A stretch of 54,829 bases of DNA from positions 1-54,829 of the forward strand of contig CALJFZ010000019.1 in the NCBI GenBank assembly GCA_938074325.1, written 5' to 3'. Source of the DNA: an uncultured Flavobacteriales bacterium. Its GTDB lineage: Bacteria > Bacteroidota > Bacteroidia > Flavobacteriales_D > Sanyastnellaceae. A program made the translations under genes and the position numbers. Of this stretch, positions 19,060-26,761 are shown piece by piece. How positions within the stretch are numbered: position 1 is the first letter of the stretch; each line of letters opens with the position of its first letter. The notes under the pieces were generated by a model. That model did not search any database, had not been told where the DNA came from, and saw only the letters and a program-made list of their open reading frames with translations.

Positions 19060-19989
19060 TCAATTCGTGGCGCCCTTTGCCCGTGCAGGCAAACTCACCA
19101 ATGCCACACCGGTGAAAATGGCGGCTGCACACGCGGCTGTCATCCAATTCAGATCTGCTGTGTAGTTTGCGCCTCCTTTTTGGCTCAACCACCAGGAGAA
19201 GCCAGTGGCGAGCAGAGGCTGCAAATAGATGTAGATGCTTACGACAGTTGGCTGCACGTGACGCAGTGCGAAAATGTTCAGCAGGTATGCCAAAAACGTG
19301 GTCGCAATCACCACGTAAGCGACCCCTTGCCAATGCGATGGTCGGAATGAAGACCAATCAATGGCTGCGGCCTGTTGCCAACCAATGGGTAAAACGAAGA
19401 GCGCGCCAAACAGGAAAACCCACGCAATCACGGTCAACGGTTTGTACTTGGCCATCAAGGGCTTCACGAGCACGAGGTAGAACCCGTAACTCGCGGCGTT
19501 GAGCAAAATCATGAGGTCCCCTTGCCACGAGGCGTGCAGGCTCTGTTGTTGCGCGCTCAAGACCAACAAGGCTACTGCGCCACCTCCACCGATTAGGATG
19601 CCCAAAAGCTTGCGGGCCGTGATGGTCGTCCCGAGCAAAACAGCCGATATCACCAAAACCAGAACCGGGTTGATGGTCATGATGATGGAGGCGTTGACCG
19701 GACTGGTGGCATTGAGTCCGTTGAAGAACAACAGTTGGTTGGCCGCTACGCCGGTCGCACCGCAAGCCAGTAACCTCAACATGTCGCTGCGGTCAACGGC
19801 CTCCCATGCTCCGCGCGCACTGAGCGCCGCCCGCACCAACCAAAACAAACCGCCTCCACCCAACACGCGCAGGACAATGAAGCCGCTCGGCCCCACCAAG
19901 TCGGGCATCAAGCCCTTGGCCACGAGGTAATTGCACCCGTAGATCAGGGCCACTACCAGCAAGGCCAAATGCGCCAACAACCGCTTCAT
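19060..19989 (-). CDS. EamA/DMT-family transporter
   Basis: A 309-residue inner-membrane protein with two repeats of five helices each, as in drug/metabolite transporters. The first EamA repeat starts LLVVALIYGCNYLVAKGL and includes LRVLGGGGLFWL and SPVNASIIMTINPVLVLVISA. The second includes NAASYGFYLVLVKPL and a C-terminal YIYLQPLLATGF, a typical EamA ending. Substrate is unknown. It starts 10 bases after arsC and ends 30 bases before haaO, so its cargo might be linked to aromatic or pyridine metabolites, but this is speculation. Confidence 0.88.
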   Translation of the reverse strand: MKRLLAHLALLVVALIYGCNYLVAKGLMPDLVGPSGFIVLRVLGGGGLFWLVRAALSARGAWEAVDRSDMLRLLACGATGVAANQLLFFNGLNATSPVNASIIMTINPVLVLVISAVLLGTTITARKLLGILIGGGGAVALLVLSAQQQSLHASWQGDLMILLNAASYGFYLVLVKPLMAKYKPLTVIAWVFLFGALFVLPIGWQQAAAIDWSSFRPSHWQGVAYVVIATTFLAYLLNIFALRHVQPTVVSIYIYLQPLLATGFSWWLSQKGGANYTADLNWMTAACAAAIFTGVALVSLPARAKGATN

Positions 19990-19999
19990 TCGTGACGGA

Positions 20000-20356
20000 T
20001 TATCCGTTCAACGCCGACCGCGCGGCCTCTACGGAAGCCTTGGCCGATCCAGCGCATACCTGCTCGTCGAACAGGAATACCGGCCGCTTGAGGAAGGTGT
20101 ATTCGTCGAGGATGAGTTGGCGGTAGTCTTGCTCCGTCAACGCCTTATCCGCAAGACCCATGGAGCGGAATTTCATCGCGCGACGTGAGAACAGCGCCTC
20201 GTACGAACCCGCCAGTTCTTTCATTTTATCGAGGTCCGCCGCCGCAATGCCTTCGGCTTTGATATCCACAACCTCACAGCCATGCTGCTCTGGCTGAAGG
20301 TCATCAAAAATGCGGACACATGTCTTGCAAGTGGGGAGGGTGAATGCCTTTTTCAT
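20000..20356 (-). CDS. ArsC/Spx-like thioredoxin-fold protein
   Basis: The 118-residue product has the family's N-terminal CxxC (C10-K-T-C13) and the C-terminal strand LKRPVFLFDEQ, where true glutaredoxin-type arsenate reductases have R-P-I/V. YffB and Spx-type homologues of unclear function share the pattern. No ars genes lie nearby, so arsenate reduction is not supported by context. It sits inside the GH3-udk-arsC-eamA-haaO run with 10-base gaps on both sides. Confidence 0.8.
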   Translation of the reverse strand: MKKAFTLPTCKTCVRIFDDLQPEQHGCEVVDIKAEGIAAADLDKMKELAGSYEALFSRRAMKFRSMGLADKALTEQDYRQLILDEYTFLKRPVFLFDEQVCAGSAKASVEAARSALNG

Positions 20357-20366
20357 GTCAATTCAT

Positions 20367-20966
20367 TTATGCTTCTTCCATTTGGGCAATGAGTGCTTGC
20401 AATCCTTCTTGCCAATGGTGCGTGTTGTCGACTACCACGTTCGCGCGGTCCTTCCACGGTTCAATGTGAGCGAAGTCCGCTGGACGAACGTGGTTCTGCC
20501 ATTGGTAGCGCACTTCGTCTTCGGTGTATCCGCGCTCAGCCCCGTCGCGCGCTATTCGACGCTGGAGTCGAATTTCAGCCGGGGCATCGATGTATCCCAG
20601 CAAATCAATCCTCTCTTCCATCGCCGGGTAAGCCATGGCAAACAAGCCCTCAACCACAAGCCATTCGGCCGGCGCGATGGTAATCTGTTCCGATTGCATC
20701 ACATCCCGATTGTAGGTGTAGGTCTCAAGCTGGATGGGTTTGCCGGCGCGCAGCTGGTCGATGTCCCAGACCAAATCAGCATCGTTGATGACCTCGGGCA
20801 AATCAAAGTTAGTCTCCCCGTTTTCATCCACAGGCAATTCGGACTTAGGGCGGTAATAATTGTCCAATGACAGGACTGCCGCCCGTGCGCCGAAATGTTC
20901 CCGCAGTCCATTCAAGATGGTCGACTTGCCGGAACCACTTCCACCGATGAGTGCTAAAATCTTCAC
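20367..20966 (-). CDS. udk: Uridine kinase
   Basis: Phosphorylates uridine/cytidine in pyrimidine salvage. The Walker A motif GGSGSGKST lies at residues 8-16 and is followed by LSLDNYYRPKSELP and a nucleoside-binding region with FDLPEVIN. The start is taken as GTG at 20966, because it overlaps the GH3 stop as GTGA and puts the beta strand KILALIGG at the N-terminus. The upstream ATG at 21008 would add 14 residues that overlap GH3 coding sequence. About 199 residues, as expected for the family. Confidence 0.9.
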   Translation of the reverse strand: MKILALIGGSGSGKSTILNGLREHFGARAAVLSLDNYYRPKSELPVDENGETNFDLPEVINDADLVWDIDQLRAGKPIQLETYTYNRDVMQSEQITIAPAEWLVVEGLFAMAYPAMEERIDLLGYIDAPAEIRLQRRIARDGAERGYTEDEVRYQWQNHVRPADFAHIEPWKDRANVVVDNTHHWQEGLQALIAQMEEA

Positions 20967-22465
20967 GTCCGTGTCGCTTTTTCGAGCGCCCCAGCAAAAT
21001 CGCGGCAATTGGCCAACCGCGGGGGCTTGTTTTGTCCGCCCAATTTACCCAAGGACGCCATAGCCCCGTTGAAGGTGCCTCGTTCAACCGGCGTTAACTC
21101 CGCTGATCGAAGAATTCCGCCTGTAATCAAGTCCTTGTAATACGGATTTCGTTGCACCACGCCTGCATCCACTGCCGTGGCAAACGCTGCGAGATCTGCA
21201 GGAGCTTCCGAAAATTCAATGAGCCACTCGTGATAGGGCAGGCCTTCTTCAGGATTGACTTGCGGGGCGACGTGGAACTCTGCAACCGCGCCTCCATGGG
21301 CCGCGAGTGCATCCCGCAAAGCTCCTTCCACCTCCTCGGCGATGACATGCTCTCCGAAGGCACTCGTGAAGTGCTTGATGCGGCCCGTCACGACCAACCG
21401 GTAAGGATCAACCGAAGTAAACTTGACGGTATCCCCAACGTCGTACGCCCACAACCCTGCGTTGGTCGTAACGATGAGTGCGTACTGTACACCCACCTCG
21501 ACGTCCTCCAATTGCAGGCGCTTCGGTCGCTCATCAAAGTAGGTCTCGGCCGGGATGAATTCGAAGAAAATGCCTTCGTCCACATTGAGGCGCAGGCCTC
21601 GTGCGTCCAATGTGTCCTGGTACGCGAAGAAGCCCTCCGAGGCGGGAAACAGTTCTACCGTAGGGACCTCCTTCCCGATCAGCGCCTTGAAGCGCTTACG
21701 GTACGGTTCGAATGCGACCCCACCATAGACAAACAATTCGAGGTTCGGGAACACCTCCATGACATTGGCCGCTCCCGTCACTTCAAGTAGTCGCTCAAAG
21801 TAATTCTGCACCCACGACGGGATGCCGCTGATCAAGCGCATGTCTTCGCCCTTGGTCTCTTCAACTATGGCATCAATCTTGGCCTCCCAAGGTTCAATGC
21901 AGTTCGTCTCATGGGACGGCAGTCGGTTCGCTTGCAAGTAATTGGGTACGTGGTGTGCCACGATGCCGCTCAACCGGCCCATGGGTGTCCCTCCTGCCGT
22001 CTTTTGGAGTTGGGGAGAACCCTGCAAAAAGATCATCTTCCCATCCAGGAAGTCCGGCCGACCCGAATTCGCGATGAAATGAAGCAATGCGTTGCGCGCG
22101 GAATTGATGTGGTTGGGCATCGATTCCTTCGTAATCGGGATGAATTTTGCGCCGCTTGTGGTTCCGCTTGTTTTGCAGAAATACAAAGGGGTCCCCGGCC
22201 ACAAGATGTTCGATTCACCCGCCACCGCGCGGTCCACCCACGGCTTCAGCTTCTCGTAGTCGCGGAAGGGCACCGCCTCGCAGAATTCCGCATAGCTCAT
22301 CCCCTTCCGAAGGCCATGATCCCGCCCGAATTGCGTCCCGGCACCACGTTGAACCAGTTGATCAAAAACACGCCGTTGATGCGCTGGGCCGGAAGCGGCT
22401 TTCTGCGCCTCGCGCTTGGCGGTTCGCACCGCGATCCAATGGCCTATCCTCGACTTCAACGACAT
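20963..22465 (-). CDS. GH3-family acyl-adenylate-forming protein
   Basis: A 500-residue member of the GH3 family, named after plant enzymes that conjugate amino acids to jasmonate or auxin through an acyl-adenylate. The ATP-binding motifs are in order: YFCKTSGTTSGAKFIPIT near residues 95-112, a middle FPASEGFFAYQ, then YALIVTTNAGLWAYDVGD and the hinge GRIKHFTSAFGEHV. The bacterial substrate is unknown. It heads an operon with udk, arsC, eamA and haaO. TACCTTCG at 22470-22477, four bases before the ATG, looks like its -7 element. Confidence 0.9.
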   Translation of the reverse strand: MSLKSRIGHWIAVRTAKREAQKAASGPAHQRRVFDQLVQRGAGTQFGRDHGLRKGMSYAEFCEAVPFRDYEKLKPWVDRAVAGESNILWPGTPLYFCKTSGTTSGAKFIPITKESMPNHINSARNALLHFIANSGRPDFLDGKMIFLQGSPQLQKTAGGTPMGRLSGIVAHHVPNYLQANRLPSHETNCIEPWEAKIDAIVEETKGEDMRLISGIPSWVQNYFERLLEVTGAANVMEVFPNLELFVYGGVAFEPYRKRFKALIGKEVPTVELFPASEGFFAYQDTLDARGLRLNVDEGIFFEFIPAETYFDERPKRLQLEDVEVGVQYALIVTTNAGLWAYDVGDTVKFTSVDPYRLVVTGRIKHFTSAFGEHVIAEEVEGALRDALAAHGGAVAEFHVAPQVNPEEGLPYHEWLIEFSEAPADLAAFATAVDAGVVQRNPYYKDLITGGILRSAELTPVERGTFNGAMASLGKLGGQNKPPRLANCRDFAGALEKATRT

Positions 22466-22501
22466 GGCACGAAGGTACTTCTGAAGCAGGCGGAAAAAGA
22501 A

Positions 22502-22527
22502 AAAGGGCGGTTCGAAAACCGCCCTTT
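22502..22527 (-). terminator. Intrinsic terminator after the T9SS cargo gene at 22552
   Basis: A perfect 11-base-pair stem (AAAGGGCGGTT / AACCGCCCTTT) with a four-base loop, followed on the minus strand by T5-C-T5 (plus-strand A-runs at 22492-22501). It lies 25 bases beyond the stop of the cargo gene and just upstream of GH3. Confidence 0.85.
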
Positions 22528-22551
22528 CTCAGGTTGAATGCTTTGATTCGA

Positions 22552-24585
22552 TTACTTGACCATCATCTTCTTGGTCAAGCGCATGCCGTCAGCAACGAGT
22601 GTGTACGTGTAGATACCACTCTGCAAGTCCGCTACGTTCAATTCCACCTGGTGTGTACCAGCTGAGAGTTGTCCGCGCTGAACAGATTGGATGAGGCGGC
22701 CTTGGAGGTCGCGCATCTCTACCGTTACATTGCGTGCCTGCAACATTTCAAAACGAACCGTTGTGGTGCCGTTGGCTGGGTTCGGTACGTTTTGGTGCAA
22801 TTCGATGCCGTTGTAGTTGGCAATCTCGTCAATGCCCACGCGCTCAGACAAAATCAAGCGGATGGCAGGAGTCGCCGTCTGAGATGTGAACCAAACAAAG
22901 TCGCCTGCACCGGTCTGACCGTAGTCTCCAGTGGAGTTGTCTGTGTCCGAGTCTGCATTGCCCAATACGGTCAATTGCGCTTCGCTCTCGAATTCGTTGA
23001 TGACCCCTGCGAAGTAGAAATCTTCGTTGGTCAATTCAATCGGATCTTCAAATGGGAGGTAGACAAATTCGCTGGTCTCAGCGCTTCCTGGCGTCCATGC
23101 ATCGTCGTAGGCCCAATAAGTGGTCTCAAATGGAGAATCCGTCAGGCCGACCGCACCATCAAACGTGTAGAGTCGCGTTTCAAATTCGAGGTCGCCACCG
23201 CCGCAGTTTGGTCCAAACCGTACGGTCACACCGTACGCCATTGATCCCGCATTGTGCATGTGGAAGTAATTTCCGTAGCCCGCTGGGTTGAACAATCCTT
23301 CGATGTCCGAATCACGTGGAGTGAACTCAACGTTCAAATCGCCTTCATCGTCGTGGCCGTACTCATCGTCCGTGTAAACGATCACCTTGCTGATCACGTT
23401 GTCGTCTGGGTTCTCGTCTTCGTTTGCGGAAGCGATGGTCGCTTGCAGGATGTAGTTGCCTGTTTCAGTGGGGGTCCAACCGGTAGCCACGTATACGGTG
23501 TCTTGCGGATTGGCGGGGCAGGTCACGGCATTCGCGAAGCTGTTCACGGTACCCAATTCTTCGACGGTTGTGCTCAGTACGTTGCCGCCTTCGTCCAATA
23601 CTTCGATGGTCACCGTGGTCTCATCTTGGTTGGCGTTGCCCACGTTGCGGTAGAGCAACCCGGCCAACAAACCTCCGTCCGCTTCAGGAATTGCCTGCTC
23701 GAGTGGAGTCACACGGTATTCGAAGACGTTGTAGACATCGCCGTTGGTCACCTGAACAGCAGCCAAGTCATTGGATACAGGGTTCTCAGAAATGGTCACG
23801 TCATCGATGCCCCAGTAGTAGTGGCTGTAGGCGTCACCCGTCTCCGGAGCCTGCAAGTACGAGAAGCGAACTTGGACGTCAGCACTGTTCGCAGCAACAC
23901 AAGAGATGTCCACAGAAGTGGTCAAAACGTTAGCTGAAGCGGTGTTTGCCGACTCAATGAATGACCCATGGGCGTCAAACGTGGTCCAGGTGGCACCGCC
24001 GTCGTTGGACACCTCGAGGTAGATGGGCGCGTAAGGGTAGCAGCAGTAGCGGAAGTACTGTTCCCAGGTGATGACCACTGAACCTACCTCAGTGAAGTCC
24101 AAAGAAGGCGAAGTGATCCACCCTTCTGTGTTTTCGTAGCCCTCAGAGATGGGGGTGTTGAAGTAGTCGCAATCGAAGACCATCCAGCCGTTGTCCGCAG
24201 TCGTGGAGTTGATGGCACCGATGTTCGTTGAGAATTCCCCCGCTGGTGGTTGCACACCTGAAGCGCTGCCGTCGGCGTAGTAACCGTTGCCTGCAGCGTC
24301 AACTGCTTGCCAAATCATGCCTTCACCGGTATCCTCAGCCGTCCAAGCTCCGATGCCGTTATTTCCTTCAAAACCGTTGGCAAAGTCTTCGTAGAAGAGG
24401 ATGGTTCCGCCGCCGCGCTGAGCAACTTCCAATGCAGACTCACCTGTGCCACGCATGGCTTCAGCTTCCGCTGCAGAAAGGTCTTGTGGAGTTTGGGCGA
24501 ATGTGTGTACATCCGTGATGCGCTGCGCTTGCGAAGCCGAAGACAGGCCCAAGAACGCAACCAAGAGAAAAGTAAAGTTCTTCAT
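22552..24585 (-). CDS. Secreted T9SS type A cargo protein (paralogue of the next gene)
   Basis: The start is the ATG at 24585, giving a signal peptide MKNFTFLLVAF...SASQAQ and about 677 residues. The frame extends to 24690, but that would run through the terminator of the neighbouring gene. The mature protein has a jelly-roll/MAM-like N-terminal half (INSTTADNGWMVFD, then YYWGIDDVTISE), a CARDB-like Ig module around ASANEDENPDDNV, and a T9SS type A sorting domain (NVPNPANGTTTV ... GIYTYTLV). It shares these landmarks with the gene at 24718-26697. Function of the cargo is unknown. Confidence 0.85.
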   Translation of the reverse strand: MKNFTFLLVAFLGLSSASQAQRITDVHTFAQTPQDLSAAEAEAMRGTGESALEVAQRGGGTILFYEDFANGFEGNNGIGAWTAEDTGEGMIWQAVDAAGNGYYADGSASGVQPPAGEFSTNIGAINSTTADNGWMVFDCDYFNTPISEGYENTEGWITSPSLDFTEVGSVVITWEQYFRYCCYPYAPIYLEVSNDGGATWTTFDAHGSFIESANTASANVLTTSVDISCVAANSADVQVRFSYLQAPETGDAYSHYYWGIDDVTISENPVSNDLAAVQVTNGDVYNVFEYRVTPLEQAIPEADGGLLAGLLYRNVGNANQDETTVTIEVLDEGGNVLSTTVEELGTVNSFANAVTCPANPQDTVYVATGWTPTETGNYILQATIASANEDENPDDNVISKVIVYTDDEYGHDDEGDLNVEFTPRDSDIEGLFNPAGYGNYFHMHNAGSMAYGVTVRFGPNCGGGDLEFETRLYTFDGAVGLTDSPFETTYWAYDDAWTPGSAETSEFVYLPFEDPIELTNEDFYFAGVINEFESEAQLTVLGNADSDTDNSTGDYGQTGAGDFVWFTSQTATPAIRLILSERVGIDEIANYNGIELHQNVPNPANGTTTVRFEMLQARNVTVEMRDLQGRLIQSVQRGQLSAGTHQVELNVADLQSGIYTYTLVADGMRLTKKMMVK

Positions 24586-24653
24586 GTTCTGTGAATCAAA
24601 TTTTCGAGGGGAAATTACTGCATAGCTATCGAAATCCCGCGCAGAAAAACGAA

Positions 24654-24683
24654 AAGAGGGGAACCCCGCAGGACTCCCCTCTT
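24654..24683 (-). terminator. Intrinsic terminator after the T9SS cargo gene at 24718
   Basis: A nine-base-pair stem (AAGAGGGGA pairing with TCCCCTCTT) around a 12-base loop, followed on the minus strand by a T-rich tract (plus-strand A-rich 24644-24653). It begins 35 bases after the stop codon. Confidence 0.75.
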
Positions 24684-24717
24684 CGTTCATTCAGGTCAAA
24701 ACCTGAAACAGTCGTTA

Positions 24718-26697
24718 TCAGTCGACGAGCAAACGCTCCGTCGCACGGGCACCGTTCACGGTCAACGTGGTGGTGTAAACCCCTGCGTTGAATGCGCTTA
24801 CGTCCAAAGTGATGCTGTGGTAGCCTACACCTTGTGTGCCGCGGTTCAATTGCTGAACCATCTTTCCAGTCATGTCGTACACCTCCAACGTTACGTCAGC
24901 AGCTTGATCCAAACGGTACTGCAGGCGAGTGCTCTCAGCAGCTGGGTTTGGAGCCAATGGGTAGAGTTGGAACGCTTCAGTGGTTACCTCCTCTACTGCA
25001 ACGGTGTTGGTTGCGTTCGGGTCGAGGTTCAAACGGACCATAGGAGTCTCGTTGGTGTAGTACCAATCGTAAGCGCTGCCGCTACCGAATGGACCGTACA
25101 CGAAGCACGTGTTGTCGTAAGCAAACTGAGATTCGAAGATCTGTACGTTTGAACCACCGTAGTGCTCAAAACCTGCAGCGAGAACCGAACCACCTGGTGC
25201 GGTGTATGGATCCTCCAAAACCAAGGTGTACCATACAATGTCACCAGGCTCTTCCGTGCCGTCGTTTGAGAAGTCAGCAGCCAAATCCAATTCAGCTGTG
25301 CTCACCAACAAACCACCGTATTGCTCAGTCAAGTAAGTGTCGTCTGCACCGTCGAACAAGTGCGCTACGACTGGCGTTCCGTTTTCAGAACCTTCTGCAA
25401 TGGCAACGTCGATGGCGTAAACAGTTACGTCTTCGAAGATGTCGTAAGGGTTCAACGCGATGAAGTCATCCGTGCCATCGCCTGGGAACAAGCCGGTCAT
25501 CGTACCGTTGTCACGGCCGTAGTGCAAAGAGCTCACTTCAAACGATTGGGTTGCTGTGTTGTTCGCAGGGTTCTCGTCCTCGTTCACAGAAGCAACTGCA
25601 TAGTTCAATTCGTATGAGCCCAGAGCGCTCATGTCGTAGGCAACGCGCAACGTGTCTTGCGCTTGGTAGCCCAATGTGATTGGGGTAGAAGTTCCAGCCT
25701 CGTTACCGTTCACGGTGAGGGTCATGGCTGTCTCTTCTTGGTCCAAGTAACCTACGTTGTACACTTTCGCGGCCGCTTCCAAAGAAGTCAATTGGCCTTC
25801 AGCGAATACGCCTGCTTCCCAGATACCAGTAGTCAAGTAGTCCGTGTAGCTCACGTAGTTGTCGATGCGGATGTCATTGGCCGGCGTTTCGTAGATCTGG
25901 ATGTCATCGATCTCCCAGCTGTATCCCCAAGTGCCTGTCCAACGGAAACGCACCCAGATTTGCTCTTGGCTGCCTGCAGCAGATGTGATGTCGAATTCAA
26001 CCAGTGCAGGGTTGTCAGACTCAGAACCAGTCTCAAAGCCTGGGAATACTTCCCATCGGCTTGGGATCAATTCACCGTCGCCGTAGTCGACTGTACCGTC
26101 GATTTCTGCAACAGTAGCAACGTCTGGCCAGTTCACGCCGTCACGAGAGATTTCGATCAAGCACTTCTCGCTGTCGTCAGAAGAACCGTTGTCCCAGCAG
26201 CGGTAGCGGGTTTCGAACGAGATGCTAACGAATTCGAGGGAGCTGCAATCAATTGGCTCGCCTGTTTGAACCCAGCTGTTCTCAATCCATGCTGCGCTGT
26301 AGTTCGCGTCTGCTCCGAACAAGTCAGAATCCACAATCAACAATCCGTTGTCGCTGGTGGTGGAGTTCATCGCGCTGGCCGCAGTGAAGTCACCGGTACC
26401 GCCCGCCCACTGGTTGTAAGGACCTGCAGGACCGTCTGTAGTGCACTCGAAGTTCAAATCGATGCCTTCCCATGGAGCGCCCGCGATGTCAGAACCGTTT
26501 CCGAAGGTCCAATCGCACGTTTCTACGTTGCAATCGTGAGACCAAATCACGTTACGATCGACCTGTTGGTTGGCCGTGTTTTCCGCCTTCACGCGGCGGG
26601 TTTGAGCTGTTTTGCTAGCTGCGTAAGGCATCAAGCCCTGCGCTGTAACAGCTGTTGAAAGAAGTACAGCAAACGCTGCAGTGTAAAAATGCTTCAT
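24718..26697 (-). CDS. Secreted T9SS type A cargo protein (paralogue of the gene at 22552)
   Basis: The start is the ATG at 26697, giving signal peptide MKHFYTAAFAVLLSTAVTAQ and about 659 residues; the TTG two codons upstream is rejected. The N-terminal half has MNSTTSDNGLLIVDSDLF and YSWEIDDIQIYE, the same landmarks as its neighbour, then an Ig-like ASVNEDENPANNTA module. The C-terminus is a T9SS type A domain (LAPNPAAEST ... GVYTTTLTV). A consensus promoter lies upstream and a terminator downstream, so it is its own transcription unit. Cargo role unknown. Confidence 0.86.
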   Translation of the reverse strand: MKHFYTAAFAVLLSTAVTAQGLMPYAASKTAQTRRVKAENTANQQVDRNVIWSHDCNVETCDWTFGNGSDIAGAPWEGIDLNFECTTDGPAGPYNQWAGGTGDFTAASAMNSTTSDNGLLIVDSDLFGADANYSAAWIENSWVQTGEPIDCSSLEFVSISFETRYRCWDNGSSDDSEKCLIEISRDGVNWPDVATVAEIDGTVDYGDGELIPSRWEVFPGFETGSESDNPALVEFDITSAAGSQEQIWVRFRWTGTWGYSWEIDDIQIYETPANDIRIDNYVSYTDYLTTGIWEAGVFAEGQLTSLEAAAKVYNVGYLDQEETAMTLTVNGNEAGTSTPITLGYQAQDTLRVAYDMSALGSYELNYAVASVNEDENPANNTATQSFEVSSLHYGRDNGTMTGLFPGDGTDDFIALNPYDIFEDVTVYAIDVAIAEGSENGTPVVAHLFDGADDTYLTEQYGGLLVSTAELDLAADFSNDGTEEPGDIVWYTLVLEDPYTAPGGSVLAAGFEHYGGSNVQIFESQFAYDNTCFVYGPFGSGSAYDWYYTNETPMVRLNLDPNATNTVAVEEVTTEAFQLYPLAPNPAAESTRLQYRLDQAADVTLEVYDMTGKMVQQLNRGTQGVGYHSITLDVSAFNAGVYTTTLTVNGARATERLLVD

Positions 26698-26727
26698 TCT
26701 CAAGCAGTTTGGTGTTTAGGATTTTCG

Positions 26728-26759
26728 CAAATATAGGTGACCGGCTGCGACGCGCGCAA
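26728..26759 (-). promoter_or_regulatory. Promoter of the T9SS cargo gene at 24718-26697 (TTG-N21-TATATTTG)
   Basis: On the minus strand TTG (26759-26757) and TATATTTG (26735-26728) are 21 bases apart, matching the Bacteroidota consensus exactly. The element is 30 bases upstream of the ATG and starts just after the gcvP stop. Confidence 0.75.
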
Positions 26760-26761
26760 CG

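Noticed and set aside
20000-20356. Arsenic-resistance gene
   Set aside because: Only the ArsC fold is present; no arsB, arsR or acr3 is nearby, so the resistance role is not supported.
25657-26658. 333-codon plus-strand frame opposite a T9SS cargo gene
   Set aside because: Shadow of the minus-strand gene, which has a signal peptide, promoter, terminator and sorting domain.
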